Part shown: positions 48,260 through 59,283 of the stretch, piece by piece
Position numbering within the stretch: the first letter of the stretch is position 1
Layout: every line of letters starts with the position of its first letter
NCBI GenBank assembly: GCA_900074885.1
Contig: FJUW01000042.1
Span: forward strand, 276,015-340,014
From: Rhynchosporium graminicola
Taxonomy: Eukaryota > Ascomycota > Leotiomycetes > Helotiales > Ploettnerulaceae
Reading direction: 5' to 3'
DNA: 64,000 nt
Translations under genes and position numbers: made by a program
The notes under the pieces: generated by a model
Databases searched by the model: none
Told to the model about the DNA's origin: nothing
The model's input: the letters and a program-made list of their open reading frames with translations, nothing else

Positions 48260-49208
48260 ATGCCATTCCACACCTCTCAGAAACTCGCCTTCCTTTCCCT
48301 CCTCCCAACGATCTTCTCTTCTCCATTACCCAATGCACAAGTGAATAGCAATGCCATTCCTAAATCAACAAACACAACCGCAATGGCTCAAGCCGCTGCA
48401 CTCTCAGCATCGCAGAAAACTTCTGTCACCTCCTCATCCACCTCCTCGAGTCAAATAAACGGCCTGCTAGCAGCTGCTTCCATGGCTCCAATCATAAACA
48501 TGAAAGTGCAAGTCATAAGCGGCAGCTTAACAATATTTGAACAAGGGATAGCAACAGCCCTTAATGTCGGCATCACGGCTAGTGATACTGCATGTTCTCC
48601 TATGATGGTCATTTTTGCACGCGGGACTACTGAACCTGGGAATGTGGGACTTTTTGCTGGACCGCCATTCTTCAAGGCGCTGGAGGAGAAGATGGGCAGT
48701 GGTACTGTTGGCGTACAGGGTGTCGAGTACGAGGCTTCAGTTACAGGGTTTTTGCAAGGCGGTGATGCGAAGGGTAGTGCAGCTATGTAAGTCAAGGGGA
48801 ACCGTGGCCCAGAGCTGATCATGGCTGATAATAATAGGGCAACATTGGCCGAAAGCACAATCAAGAAATGTCCTAACTCAAAGATCGTTATGTCGGGATA
48901 CTCGCAAGGTTGTCTGTTGGTTCGGAATGCTGCTGCAATGCTTCCTGCCGCGACGATGGCGAAGGTGAACTCTGTTGTCATGTTCGGTGATCCCAGTAAT
49001 TTCTTCCTTTGCTGTTTTGAATTACGGCTAATTGATGGCAGGAGACGGGAAGCCAGTCACTAATTATGATGCGGCAAAGACTTTGGTTGTTTGCCATGCT
49101 TTGGACAACATTTGCGCGGGAGGAGATCTGATTTTAATTGATCATCTGACGTATTCTGGGGATGCTGTTTCCGCGGCAGCATTTGCCGCTTCGCGCGCAA
49201 AGGCATGA
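48260..49208 (+). CDS. Cutinase (carbohydrate esterase family 5)
   Basis: I join three exons: 48260-48786, 48838-48995 and 49042-49208, 283 residues. A signal peptide is followed by a Ser/Thr/Ala-rich linker to about residue 85, longer than in classic cutinases. The core has SPMMVIFARGTTEPGNVG around the oxyanion hole and the nucleophile SGYSQGC (Ser198). The Asp/His pair is DNIC (Asp250) and IDHLTY (His263). Cutinases cut ester bonds of plant cutin and similar polyesters outside the cell. The triad is complete, so the enzyme should be active. The second intron splits an Arg codon in DPRDGKPV. The ATG at 48260 gives the signal peptide. Confidence 0.93.
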
Positions 49209-50915
49209 AGTTATTTTTTGCGGGAACTGTAAGCTGTAGATAGGAAGAAATTTTCTGTACATAATCAAGCAGACCATGTGCTAGTGACAGAGTTCTGATC
49301 TGTTGGGATTTGGAAAGTAGCGATGGAGTTAAGCGGGTAGGCTAGTGAGCGATGTTAATCATTTCATCTGTTTATCCAAACATGCCATATAATCTACGTT
49401 TGAAATCCAGAAAATCGTTTGTAACCTACATCCTGTTCTGATATGAAAAGTTCAAGTTTATAACAAATAATATGAATTGGATCATGAACATTCTTCGGCA
49501 ATTTCCAAAAGCATAGAATCTAGAAGGATTCACCAAACAACCCTTTTTCATAGTCGGGTGATTTAGATTGTCAATATTCAGAAAAACCAACCTTCCATAC
49601 TAACCGCTACCCATTCGGTAACCTCAATCTAAAGTGCTTCCCAAATCTCGTTGACGCCTCACAAAAGACCTCCAGCTCACTCGTAAGGTTTTCTTCTTGC
49701 CATAGTCCATGTCGTCTTCGTCGTTGTGAAGGTACCATATTTCGGAAACGGATCTGCTTTATCGTTCTTATTCGCTGCCTTCTTACGTGTAGATCTAAGT
49801 TTTTGAGTGACTACGTCTAAGCAAAGAGGTACGATCGGAGCAGCTGTTCTTCGGACTCTGATTCCGAGACACCGCCTTGGTCATCGGCAGCTTTTCTCTT
49901 CAAAGCTGTTCTTCTAATCCTCCTTACTTTTCTTTTGCCAAGCTCGATAGCGGATATTTTGGGCGTTTGCGTAGATTTTTTTCCTTTTGGCGGAGTTCTT
50001 CGCAGTATATTTAGCAGTCGCTTCGGCAGCCACTCTGGCAGATCCCATCTTGGAATGATTGATAGCTGAGTCAGGATTAATATTACCTGTATACAACTTC
50101 GCGAGTCCGCAGCGAGAGGATAAAAACGACTGATGGCATGGTGCTTCGGAGAAGGGAATAACAGAGATATGCGTTGGGGAAGAAATGCCGTATGCAGACA
50201 TTCTTGAACAAATTGGAAAGTCAACGTGAACATGAACCAAATCCCCAAAACCTTGAGGTGATGACACTAGAGTTGATGAATGCAATTGTGATATTCGCAA
50301 TAATTTCGCGTTGCGATTCAAGTAAACAAGAAAGATAATGCAAGTAAGCCTGACCTTTGGAAGCTGGCTTATTGTGATGTCGTGTGAACCAAGTCAAAAG
50401 TTTGATCCGTATAAAGTTGTTATCGAATGGTCTGACAATAGTCCCGTGACTTTGACTTTGTGAATTGCAAAGGCCTAGAGTTCTCTTATGACGCTTCAGT
50501 GGTTAATGGAGTCTCGGAACATGTTCGCGACCTTAGGAGGAGTACGTGGACTTGTCAAGTAAGCTAGACTCACCGGGGATAAGATAGCTGGCCTGTATTG
50601 AGAAGGAGGATGCTCACAAAAAATAATAGATGATGCCGAGACTTCAGTGACAGTATGACAAGAGAATTTAAGATCTTGGCCGAGAAAGCTAAATCATGGA
50701 GACGTTAAATTCTCGAGACACTGCATGTTCATTGCCTTAAACCAGACATCTATGGGTATATGCTCCTATTCGCGAAAGACCCTATCCTCCATGCATGTGA
50801 TGAAGCGCCCATCCTGAAATCTAGTTTCTTCTCCTCTCCAAACTCGCACTTTCCTCTAAGCCTCAATTTTTGATCGAGTTTCCGATCTGGTCCGAATGTA
50901 TTCTTTCAATTCCCT
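49209..50915. other. Intergenic region with a lysine-rich ORF relic
   Basis: It lies between the cutinase and the lysophosphatidate acyltransferase, whose 3' ends face each other. Apart from the lysine-rich frame at 49817-50048 I see nothing supported. Confidence 0.4.
49817..50048 (-). pseudogene. Possible frameshifted small lysine-rich protein
   Basis: From the ATG at 50048 one frame reads GSARVAAEATAKYTAKNSAK, then KIYANAQNIRYRAW, and stops after KKSKED. The overlapping neighbouring frame continues as RRTALKRKAADD, then GGVSESESEEQLLRSYLFA, to a stop at 49817. The two halves look like one basic protein with an acidic tail interrupted by a frameshift or a missed small intron. I do not recognise the family. 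Confidence 0.3.
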
Positions 50916-51882
50916 TCACGATATGGTAGCTTCCGCACCACTTGCTTTTATGACACCATCTCCAGAATTTTGTTCTGGCATTGCAATGGGTTGGCCTCTC
51001 GCTTTCGAGGTCAAAGCAGCAATCTCTCGAAGCATCAACTCCCTAGTGTCCCGAGCCAAGTCTTCGACATCTGCGGGATGTAGTCCTTTCGTTTCTATTG
51101 GTTTCAAGACTATACAAATTAGCAAAAATCCCAACATTCAAGTAATAACAATGCCCATCCATACCTTTGACAGCAATGTTGCCGCTTTGGAACCTCCATT
51201 CTGGCACGAACAAGACATCTGAGTAGTTCGCAACCACCACTGGAACAATTGGCACGCCTGCTTGGACCGCCAAGTGAAATGCGCCTTTCTTGAAAGGTAG
51301 CAGCATAGGCTCCTTCGCATAACTTCTGGTTCCCTCGGGAAACATATAAACACTCTGCTTCTCCCTTGTAATCTCGCCCGAAGCCCCCGCCATCGCATGT
51401 CTCGCGTTCGTAGAGTTCGCCCGGTCAATGAACACTGTGCCGGATAGAGACATGAACCAGCCCAGAAATGGCACGCGCTTCAGTGATTTCTTTGCTGTCA
51501 CCGAGCAGTGGTGGGGAAATATGCAGCCTAACATCAACACATCCAATTCGCTCTGGTGATTGCCAATGAATATCGCTGGTCGTGTCTTGTTGAGGTAATC
51601 GTTCGGATCGTCGATCGTGCAGGTTATGCCAGTCGTGAAGCGCATCAAGTACTTGAAAAACCGCCCGGTAGCCCATTGTGAGCTTCTGCCATGGCCTATC
51701 AGCCGCATGAGAATCGATATTAAGACTCCATATGAGGCGGCAAATATTAGAGAGGCATACGATGCGAGGATGAGGCCAACGAAGCCAGCTGCGGGGAGGC
51801 GGGAGGACAACATGATGAGGGACACAGTGAGGCCCAGGTATCCCACGGCAAAGGCGCCGAGGTAGAAGAGGATACTGGACAT
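50916..51882 (-). CDS. SLC1: 1-acyl-sn-glycerol-3-phosphate acyltransferase (LPAAT)
   Basis: I join two exons: complement of 50916-51109 and 51165-51882, 303 residues. Two or three N-terminal membrane helices precede the acyltransferase domain. Motif I is NHQSELD (108-114, HX4D), a middle block reads KRVPFLGWFMSLSGTVFIDR, and motif III is FPEGTRS (181-187). VPIVPVVVANYSD is the usual fourth block. The enzyme adds the second acyl chain to lysophosphatidic acid to make phosphatidic acid in the endoplasmic reticulum. Length and motifs match yeast Slc1. The intron removes gtatgg...tatag and rebuilds VLKPIETKGL. It is divergent from the Pdx2 gene across 345 bp. Confidence 0.95.
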
Positions 51883-52227
51883 CTCGTAGTTGAAGCTCCT
51901 CCGATCCGAGTCTTAAGTTTATATCTTCTCTTTCTTCCAGTAGTAGAGCCCTCTCACGGAGGGGAGAAAATGGGTTTCATAGGTAAGGAAACGAGTTCGC
52001 GGAAAGTGTTGAGGTGGAGAGTGGATGGGTCTGGAGTTGAGTGCCCAGCGCATGTAATTTTAGTGGAAGTGAGTAGCCAAGACGCTCCACGATTTAAGGT
52101 TGTTCGGATGACCATCCACTTAAACACACTGCCGGGTTTTGGTAGCGTCACCGGATGAAGATTTCTCATTCTCACATGTGTAGACCAAAACAATCAGGAT
52201 TTTATCTAATAAATTCACCTAATCACC
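51883..52227. promoter_or_regulatory. Shared divergent promoter region (345 bp)
   Basis: It separates the start codons of the divergent LPAAT and Pdx2 genes. Both promoters must fit here, so coordinated or shared regulation is possible. I see no clear TATA box. Confidence 0.5.
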
Positions 52228-53134
52228 ATGGGATCGAAGGAACAGAATGTGACTATCACCGTGGGTGTGTTGGCTCTACAAGGGGCTTTCAATGAGCACG
52301 TGCAACTCTTGAGACAAGCGGCTGGGATCTTGGCCACCAAAGATACTGTCGAAACAGGCTGGACTTTCAAAGAGGTCCGGACCGAAGTGGAACTGTCATC
52401 ATGTGATGGTCTCATCATACCAGGAGGAGAAAGTACAGCGATATCGTTGGTGGCACAGAGATCAAATATGTTGGAACCTCTTCGAGATTTTGTCAAGTGA
52501 GTCATCTATGGAATTTAGACATCGAGGGAAATGTGTATACTTATATCAATTCAGAGTTACACGAAAGCCAACTTGGGGAACGTGTGCTGGTTTGATATTG
52601 CTGGCAGAGTCTGCAAACAGAACGAAGAAGGGAGGTCAGGAGTTGATCGGTGGTCTAGATGTTCGAGTGAATCGAAACCATTTCGGTCGTCAGACCGAAA
52701 GTTTCGAAGCTGAATTGTATCTCTCATTTCTCAACCAGAACGGTCCCGGAACAAGAACAGATCCTTTCAGAGCCATCTTCATCAGGGCCCCCATTGTTGA
52801 GAAGCTGTTGCCCACTGTTCCTGGTGTTCAGGAAGGGGAGGCGAATGTCGATGATACGGTTATTGCACCTTCCCGAGACATCGACGAAAACGTGGCAAAA
52901 AACTTCAACGTTGGAGATGTTGAGATTATGGGTACTCTTCCTGGACGCACTTTCAGCATCAAGGACGCGGGTATGAAGGGGAAATTGGAATCTGAAAATG
53001 GAGATATCATTGCTGTCCGTCAAGCTAACGTTTTCGGGACAAGCTTCCACCCGGAGTTAACTGGTGATCCCCGGATCCATGTATGGTGGTTGGAGCAAGT
53101 AGCAGAAGCTGTGAAGCAAAGAAAGAAGGCTTAA
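52228..53134 (+). CDS. PDX2: Pyridoxal 5'-phosphate synthase glutaminase subunit Pdx2
   Basis: I join two exons: 52228-52496 and 52555-53134, 282 residues. The class I glutamine amidotransferase pattern is clear: VGVLALQGAFNEHVQLL at the N terminus, GLIIPGGESTA, the nucleophile in TWGTCAGLILLA (Cys100), and a C-terminal GTSFHPELTGD with the catalytic His255 and Glu257. The enzyme releases ammonia from glutamine and passes it to Pdx1, which builds pyridoxal phosphate (vitamin B6). The Pdx1 partner is not in this window. The protein is longer than bacterial PdxT because of an insert around residues 165-215 (RTDPFRAIFIRAP region and the following acidic stretch), as in other fungal SNO proteins. 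Confidence 0.96.
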
Positions 53135-54687
53135 TGCGTTCTTGCTATTCGAGCCCCAATATTTTCATCCACGTGCAATGCCATGCGAACAGGTACATTC
53201 TGGACAAAGCTACTTGCAGTCGGCTCAACAGCGTCAGCACTGATATACGACCCTAGCATACACGAAGTACTTAGTCATCAGCACTATTTTGTGTCTCGCG
53301 GTAGCATACTCCTTCATAGACTTCCCAAATACTTCTTCAGAGAACCGGAGTATATCTCTACTGTATCCCTGTTAGCCAAGCAGGTCAGCAGTCTCTTGTG
53401 TAAGTAGGACTTGAGAAGAGGAGAAGAGTTGTCTATGAGACTAGAATTCTGATAAACGTACCAAAGGTTGAAACCGCGATTGTAGGCAGCTCTAGGAAGG
53501 AAAGTGCGTTCTTTCTTCGAGAGTCCAGGGCATCTATTTTTTCGGAGCTGAATATCGTCCCGCCTAGGATGGCAGAAGAGATGCGGAGACCTGAGCGGGT
53601 GCTCTCGACTTTGGTGGAGTTCGAGTATTTTTGAACAGATGCTTGGAGGTTTGGGGCTGCTGCCATTTTGGAGTTAGAAATTCGAGTTTGAGATGGCAGT
53701 ATGAAGTGGTGGAATTACACATGGATTGATGAGTTAATTTACTGTTTAACTTCTTGGCACAAAACCTTGAGCAAATTCTGAGTCGGAACCAATGACTTGA
53801 ATAGCATGTGATGTGAATGACAGCGGTATCAAGAGTGTTCCACTGCAAAGGAAGATATAAGCAATTGTACTATGCTGTTCTTGCAAATATCCTCGTTCTC
53901 AACCAAGATACATGGAGATTTTTCAGCATTCAAGTAATACCGACCTACATCCTAGTGAACCAATCTGTCTGAGATTACAATAGTCCCAGGGTACCTCCAC
54001 TCTCTCAATATCGTCTCTTCCAGTAGTAATTAAGCTCAACTCAATAAGCACTATATTCAGGATAAAATCGTTCTGGGGCACCTTCGACGCTTCTCGTACG
54101 ATTGGGTTCCAGGCAGGTCGTAAGCGAGTCTCATTATTACACAAATCGCGACTTTCTCTCCATCGCGAGGACGCAGCTACAGACTTCGGTGAGATTACCA
54201 GGCTCTTGGCTTGGCGGTTGAACACAGGAGAATTTACTGTTCTGTGAAGGATTCCACATGGAACTATGAATTGTCGTCCCCAAGTATGTCCGATATAGCC
54301 GCGAACTCGCAAGAATTGGTATCAAGGCAGGTCAAAGTTGTTTCCAGGTAAATTGGCACCTCACATTTGCAACAATGATCGAAGTATTTAGATAATGTAA
54401 TTCTCGTCAGGAGGAAATACATAAATCCTTACTCGACTGATTTCGAGAGTGATAAAGCGACTGTATGATGTACCAGAAGACGAGACAGAAGTAAAATCGG
54501 CCAAAAGTGAGTATTAGCTACGGAGCTGACACAGATGTCATATCTCTCTACCAACCACGTCGACGAGTCCGAATTCAAAGGAAATCATGATATGCCAACC
54601 AAAAAAAGACCTTCCGAGTCCATGTTGCATACCCTCCTCCACTTAGCGCCATCCGTTGATTCCAGACTTCAGCAAATAAAGAAAGGC
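53135..54687. other. Intergenic region with weak coding candidates
   Basis: Two uncertain minus-strand candidates are noted, at 53280-53666 and within 53923-54312. The second (129 codons, no clear ATG) has a coding-like stretch near NDFILNIVLIELSLITTGRD but no family I know. I saw no repeats. Confidence 0.35.
53280..53666 (-). CDS. Possible small uncharacterised protein
   Basis: A true ATG at 53666 opens a frame with coding-like codon use (AAAPNLQASVQKYSNSTKVE, then SGLRISSAILGGTIFSSEKI) that runs to a possible donor near 53450. Further down the same strand a coding-like stretch reads SRDILRFSEEVFGKSMKEYA and ends at a stop near 53238-53240. The simplest joins meet a TAA just before that stretch, so I cannot complete a model. 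I do not recognise the family. An open frame on the other strand (53183-53407) overlaps and might be the real one. Confidence 0.25.
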
Positions 54688-55317
54688 TTATCGCCTATCA
54701 TCATCCGTAGCAGTTGTCACGCACTGCCAATAGAATTCTAACACACACACGCACAAGTCAGCTCTCATCCCAACAGCCAAATACTTCCTCTTTTATCTAC
54801 CTTCCAAAGCCTCAATCCACAGAAAGGAAAAATGTCAAGACTTACCGTTCTGACTCTTACAATAAGCGCCCTGGACACACTTCGTACAAGCATTCGCGCT
54901 CCTACTAGCATAACATCCATAATACAACGGCACCGGACATTTCGTGCTATTCGGATCCGGCGAAACGGTGACCGCTGGCGGCGTCGTGTTCGGTTTCTTC
55001 GTCGTAGCTGGTTTAATGGAAGTCGTTACGGTGATGTAGACTGTTTTTGTGACTTCGGATGTGGGTGCAGGTTTGGTGGTTGGTTTGAGACTGGTGAATG
55101 TTATGATGGTAGTGGGTTTGACGGTGGGTTTGGTGCTGGGTTTGGAGGGCTCGGTCACTTCGATGGGATCGACTATTACGGTTCTCGTTATGGTGATTTG
55201 ACTAGCCTAGAAAGGGGGAGGCCAGTGAGTGGTTGCTGACGGAGGATGGAAGGGTTTGCTTACGACGAGACCTGAGAGGAGAGCAAGAGAGCTGCCGAGG
55301 GCGTTTGAGAAATGCAT
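54688..55317 (-). CDS. Small secreted Thr/Pro-rich protein with CBM1-like cysteine domain
   Basis: I join three exons: complement of 54688-54737, 54846-55206 and 55264-55317, 154 residues. The first exon is a signal peptide (MHFSNALGSSLALLSGLVAS). A Thr/Pro/Lys-rich linker of about 85 residues, likely O-glycosylated, leads to a C-terminal cysteine domain: CPVPLYYGCYASRSANAC, TKCVQGAYCKSQNEFYWQCV. The ending C-x(5)-N-x(2)-Y-x-Q-C is the same arrangement as in fungal cellulose-binding CBM1 modules, and the second intron falls inside it. No catalytic domain is attached, so it may bind plant or fungal wall polysaccharide on its own. The CBM1 relation is by pattern only, since the first half of the module differs. 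Confidence 0.8.
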
Positions 55318-56080
55318 TGTGTTAAGATGCTGTGAGTTCTAAGCCCTGTGTTAAGGATTTCAGTTGCGAGAGACTGGCAGTGAACTTACATATTATAGAG
55401 CAAGCACTTATAGCCATAGGCATTCTGACATCTTGAAGCATCTATCACGATTCTTTCCGAACATAGAACACTCAGTTCCGTTTCGATTGAAACGGGGTGC
55501 ATCCTGTACGACGTCCTACAAATTACGTGCAGCTAGAATAATCTATACCAAGATTCAATAGCCCGTATCAATTTGTCTATATTTAAAAACAGAAGTCTTA
55601 TATATTGAGCTGGCATATCCGAATTTAGGCGACCGGCTAGGAGATTCATCCACTTCGCTACCAGATCATGAAAACCAGATGAGGGGAAACCATATATTTC
55701 TGGATATAGATCGCTGCATCTATAACCTGCCGCTTCGCGATATAGACAAAGAACAGACGAGATATCACAGTTACCAACGTCCGAAGCTGGCAAATCGATC
55801 GGTATTGTAACGCTGGGAAAAACATAAAGGCGGGCCGAAGCGTACAGGCTAATTCGTTGACATGTTGTTTTGTACGACACCTAATTTGAGATTCACCTTT
55901 GGGGAATGTATTGAATTACATGACATGTGTGCATTGCATGTCTAGATGTGGTGCATGTTTGTATGCGGACTTCGATCTGCTGATGCCTTGAGCAATTTGC
56001 GCATCTTTGGTCTTCTACCAATTCGATCACCTTTCGATTTTGTACAGAAGAAACAATACAGAGTCTTGGTATGACTCATC
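55318..56080. other. Intergenic region between two minus-strand genes
   Basis: It holds the promoter of the CBM1-like gene and the 3' flank of the tafazzin gene. No coding signal or repeat is visible. Confidence 0.45.
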
Positions 56081-57380
56081 TCACGTATCGCCAACCCAGC
56101 TGCCATCCTTTTTGCGCCCAGTTCCTGTATCGCCTTCTTCAAGCCAGGTTTCTACCAAACCCTGTTTCGGGTCTTCATCCGGGTATCCTAGGCTCCTCCT
56201 AACTTTCAGAACTTCTTGCCGTATTTTGAAAGTGACTTCATTCCTCAATTCCACTGCCTCTTTACCATATTTGAGGCCTTCGGTCAGCTCGCCCATCTCC
56301 CAATTGGTCTCCAGATCTTTCTTTGACAATGCTTCTTTTTGCAAATCGACCAACTTCCTCCATCTTTCCCTTAGCTCGCCAAAAACCTTCTCCCCATCTA
56401 AAGTCTCCCCGAATGCTATCCTAATTTTCTTCCCAGCTCTTGGAAGGAATCTTGGAAACTCTCGTGACTCGTGCATTACATCTTGGTTTCCGTCAATGAA
56501 TATGGGTATTATTTCGGGTAGAGGTTCAGATTCGAGGATGAGACGCGAAATACCCCATTTGAAATAACGTAGTGTCTTCTGAGGATGTTGGTGAATCCTT
56601 CCTTCGGGGAATATGTGGATCCAGGAATGTCGGCGAGATGGGAATGCTGAAGGAGCAGTGAAGCAGTCAACGCCATTCGTGCTGTATGTGAGTGCGCCGG
56701 TACTGAAAGGGTCAGAAGTCTCCGCATTCGGAGTGAAGGGTGTAGGAGCTTTTGCGAATGGTTGAGAGGACAGCAGTCGGATTGCTTGTGTCATCACAGG
56801 CTGGAAAAGTCCACCGAATTTCGACCCTGTGTGTATACGATGGGTTGGAAGTACCTGACCAAGGTTGAAAAATGCAGTAGTGAATCTTGTGCGATGTCAG
56901 AGATTTGTAGATAGTACTGAAGCGTAGAGCATACTTGGACTGAAAACAGATATCATAACTCCCCATGCTCCATCTATGGTTGCCAGGGTCGAGTGAATAG
57001 CGCAACGGAAGTACACCCCACATTAACGGATCATCTACTCTGAGTATACAGTGAGCAAGCATCGTTGGCGTGGGTGTACTTTGCGCAGGGCAGAACGTAC
57101 ACACTAACATGATTCGAGACTATCCGCGAAGCAGTCAGTATTTCAGCATACGGTCGAAGGGCGGCGATTGAGTACCGGTGATTAAGCCTCTATCCCTTGT
57201 CTCCGGGTCCCTCCTTCTGTCCAAGGTTTCTAGGAATCTGTCCAATCCAGTAACATCCATATGATTCAGCCCGTAGAGAAACCCCCTCGAGATAGAGCCC
57301 GTCAGACCCATGATGACCGAGCTGCTGAGACGCCATGGTAGGCTAGGGCTCGAAGGTGGTGGAGGAGTAGGAGTTGACAT
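56081..57380 (-). CDS. TAZ1: Tafazzin (monolysocardiolipin acyltransferase)
   Basis: I join four exons: complement of 56081-56885, 56935-57039, 57101-57119 and 57176-57380, 377 residues. The HX4D acyltransferase motif is in NHVSVVDDPLMWG (His72, Asp77) and the second motif is FPEGRIHQ (about 202-209). Also typical are the LGQVLPTHRIHTG and GLFQPVMTQ blocks and EIIPIFIDGNQDVM. Tafazzin moves acyl chains between phospholipids and matures cardiolipin on mitochondrial membranes. The third exon in plus-strand order is a 19-nt microexon that supplies the centre of the HX4D motif. The alternative donors nearby do not keep the motif, which supports the model. The Pro-rich start (STPTPPPPSSPS) is fungal-specific. 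Confidence 0.93.
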
Positions 57381-58071
57381 GGCGCCGTCGCGCAACTATT
57401 TTATATGATACAACTACATAGACGTGTAATTGTGAATATCTGCCGTGGGTTGAAAGAGAGTGAGGCAGCACGATGACTGAGATATATTCGATCTCAGTGA
57501 CGTAGCTAGGCTAGACGCCCAGGTCAAACAAATATTGGCGCTTCTCGGTGTAACATTTCGCCGGGCCGCTTGGCACTCTCAGCCATTGGCATTTTCAACG
57601 ACATGTTACATATGCACCTACGTCCAAGTCAAAATCCATTCCCCTACTGACAAGCACAATTCATCTAAGCAAACAAAATCAATTCCAACTTCCAATATCG
57701 AAGGTCCTGAAATCAGTGAAGTTCTGAAGCCTGGCAAAACGGAAAGTTGGGTAGAAACCATAAAATCTAAGAATCGATCCTCCAGATATTTGCAAATAAC
57801 GACAACGGTTAATTTGAACTTGCTTGTAAGCAGGAAAAGGCAAAAGCTTGTCAAGCATAACAGGCATAATAAGTCTTCCGCCTGCAACACAAGGCTACCA
57901 ATCCAACATCTCCGAAAGAAGAATCACTTCACCTACCTTGTGACTATTGAATTGCCAATCAGTCGGATCTTTCAAACAACGCCAAGCGAGCGCTGGCTCT
58001 ATAAGAAGGACTGTCTCCCAAGTTACTTCTTCCCCTTCGTCCAACCAAGAAGGAACTTCACAGCACCCGCC
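57381..58071. promoter_or_regulatory. Divergent promoter region of tafazzin and NOSIP-type genes
   Basis: It separates two divergent start codons. An open plus-strand frame crosses much of it (57535-58119), but its translation shows no family motif and it overlaps the NOSIP start in another frame. I take it as chance. Confidence 0.45.
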
Positions 58072-59283
58072 ATGTCTCACAGTAAGTTTTTCAACCACAA
58101 TTTGACAAATCATTTATAATTGACCTCCATACAGGCAAACGCAACACATCCCGTGCTGTCTTCACATCTCATGAGAGAGAGCAGGCTAAAGCAGCATGGA
58201 ACTCTACTTCTGCTCGCCTATCAAGAGACTCATTTCTGCCCTTTGCCTCGTGCAGACTGTGTCTCCAGCCAGCAGTGTCTCCAGTCTCTTGCTTACATGG
58301 AGACATCTTCTGTAGAGAATGTGCTCTGAGCAACATCTTGTCGCAGAAGAAAGAGATCAAACGTTTGGAGAAAACAAAGCAGAAAGATAACCAAGAAGCT
58401 GATGGAGATAGAGCAAGAGAAGATGCTGAAGCAAAGGAGAGGGCTGTGCAAGACTTTGAGAGGATACAGATGGGATTAGAGGCTAAGATGAAAGGCAGCT
58501 CCTCGGATCAGAAGATTGTTGGGAGAGAAGCTGGCAAGATTATCGTCGACGAGGATGTGGCGGGAGGCAAGAGAGGTGAGAAAAGGAAGTTTGAACTTGA
58601 TGAAGATGAGCTCCTTCGTATCGCTCGAGATGAGAGAACAAAGGCAAGAAAGGCTATTGATGATGAGAAGGTATTTTATTCTCCCCCAGTTTTTACTCCG
58701 CATGTGCTGACGAGGCATACCAAAGGCATCTAAGACTACTCTGCCATCCTTTTGGGTCCCATCAATCACGCCTTCTTCCAACACACACAACACACTCCAT
58801 GATGTTGTGAAGAAAGCCAAGTTATCTCCAGTATGCCCTGCTTCCCAAGCCGATAAGCCTCACAACTATGCACTGCACACCTTAATTGAAGTAGCGTTCA
58901 CCGAGGAGAAGGATGAGAGTAAGAAGACAAGTCAACGAATCTGTCCTTCATGCAAGAAAGCTTTGAGCAATACCTCGAAAGCAATGCTGGCCAAGCCCTG
59001 CGGTCACGTTCTTTGCAAGAGCTGCGTTACGAAATTCATGACCCCGACTGGTGTCCATGATCCTCATGCGCCTGATGTGGACCAATCGCTTGTTTCATGT
59101 TATGTGTGCGAGGCTGATCTGACGGAAAGGAAAACTAAGGCTTCGAAGGCGGCCAATGAGAGCGGCAAGGCAGAGAAGGACAAGGTCAAGCCTGGATTGG
59201 TCGAGATCACATGCGAGGGGACGGGGTTTGCTTCAGGTGGAACCAACGTTGTCGACCGGTTAGGGATTAGCTTTCAATGCTAG
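58072..59283 (+). CDS. NOSIP-type RING/U-box E3 ubiquitin ligase
   Basis: I join three exons: 58072-58081, 58135-58670 and 58726-59283, 367 residues. The first exon is only 10 nt (Met-Ser-His plus one base) and splices to [20 protein letters not shown], the conserved start of NOSIP proteins. The zf-NOSIP half has [20 protein letters not shown] and [10 protein letters not shown] Lys/Glu-rich coiled coil (about 90-190) follows, then the C-terminal RING-like half: [21 protein letters not shown] and SCYVCEADL. The tail [15 protein letters not shown] is also family-typical. NOSIP relatives are nuclear E3 ligases linked to the spliceosome. The ATG is supported by the very conserved N terminus. Confidence 0.93.

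Noticed and set aside
57535..58119. A 194-codon plus-strand frame before the NOSIP gene.
   Set aside because: It overlaps the NOSIP start in another frame and its translation has no domain or conserved block.
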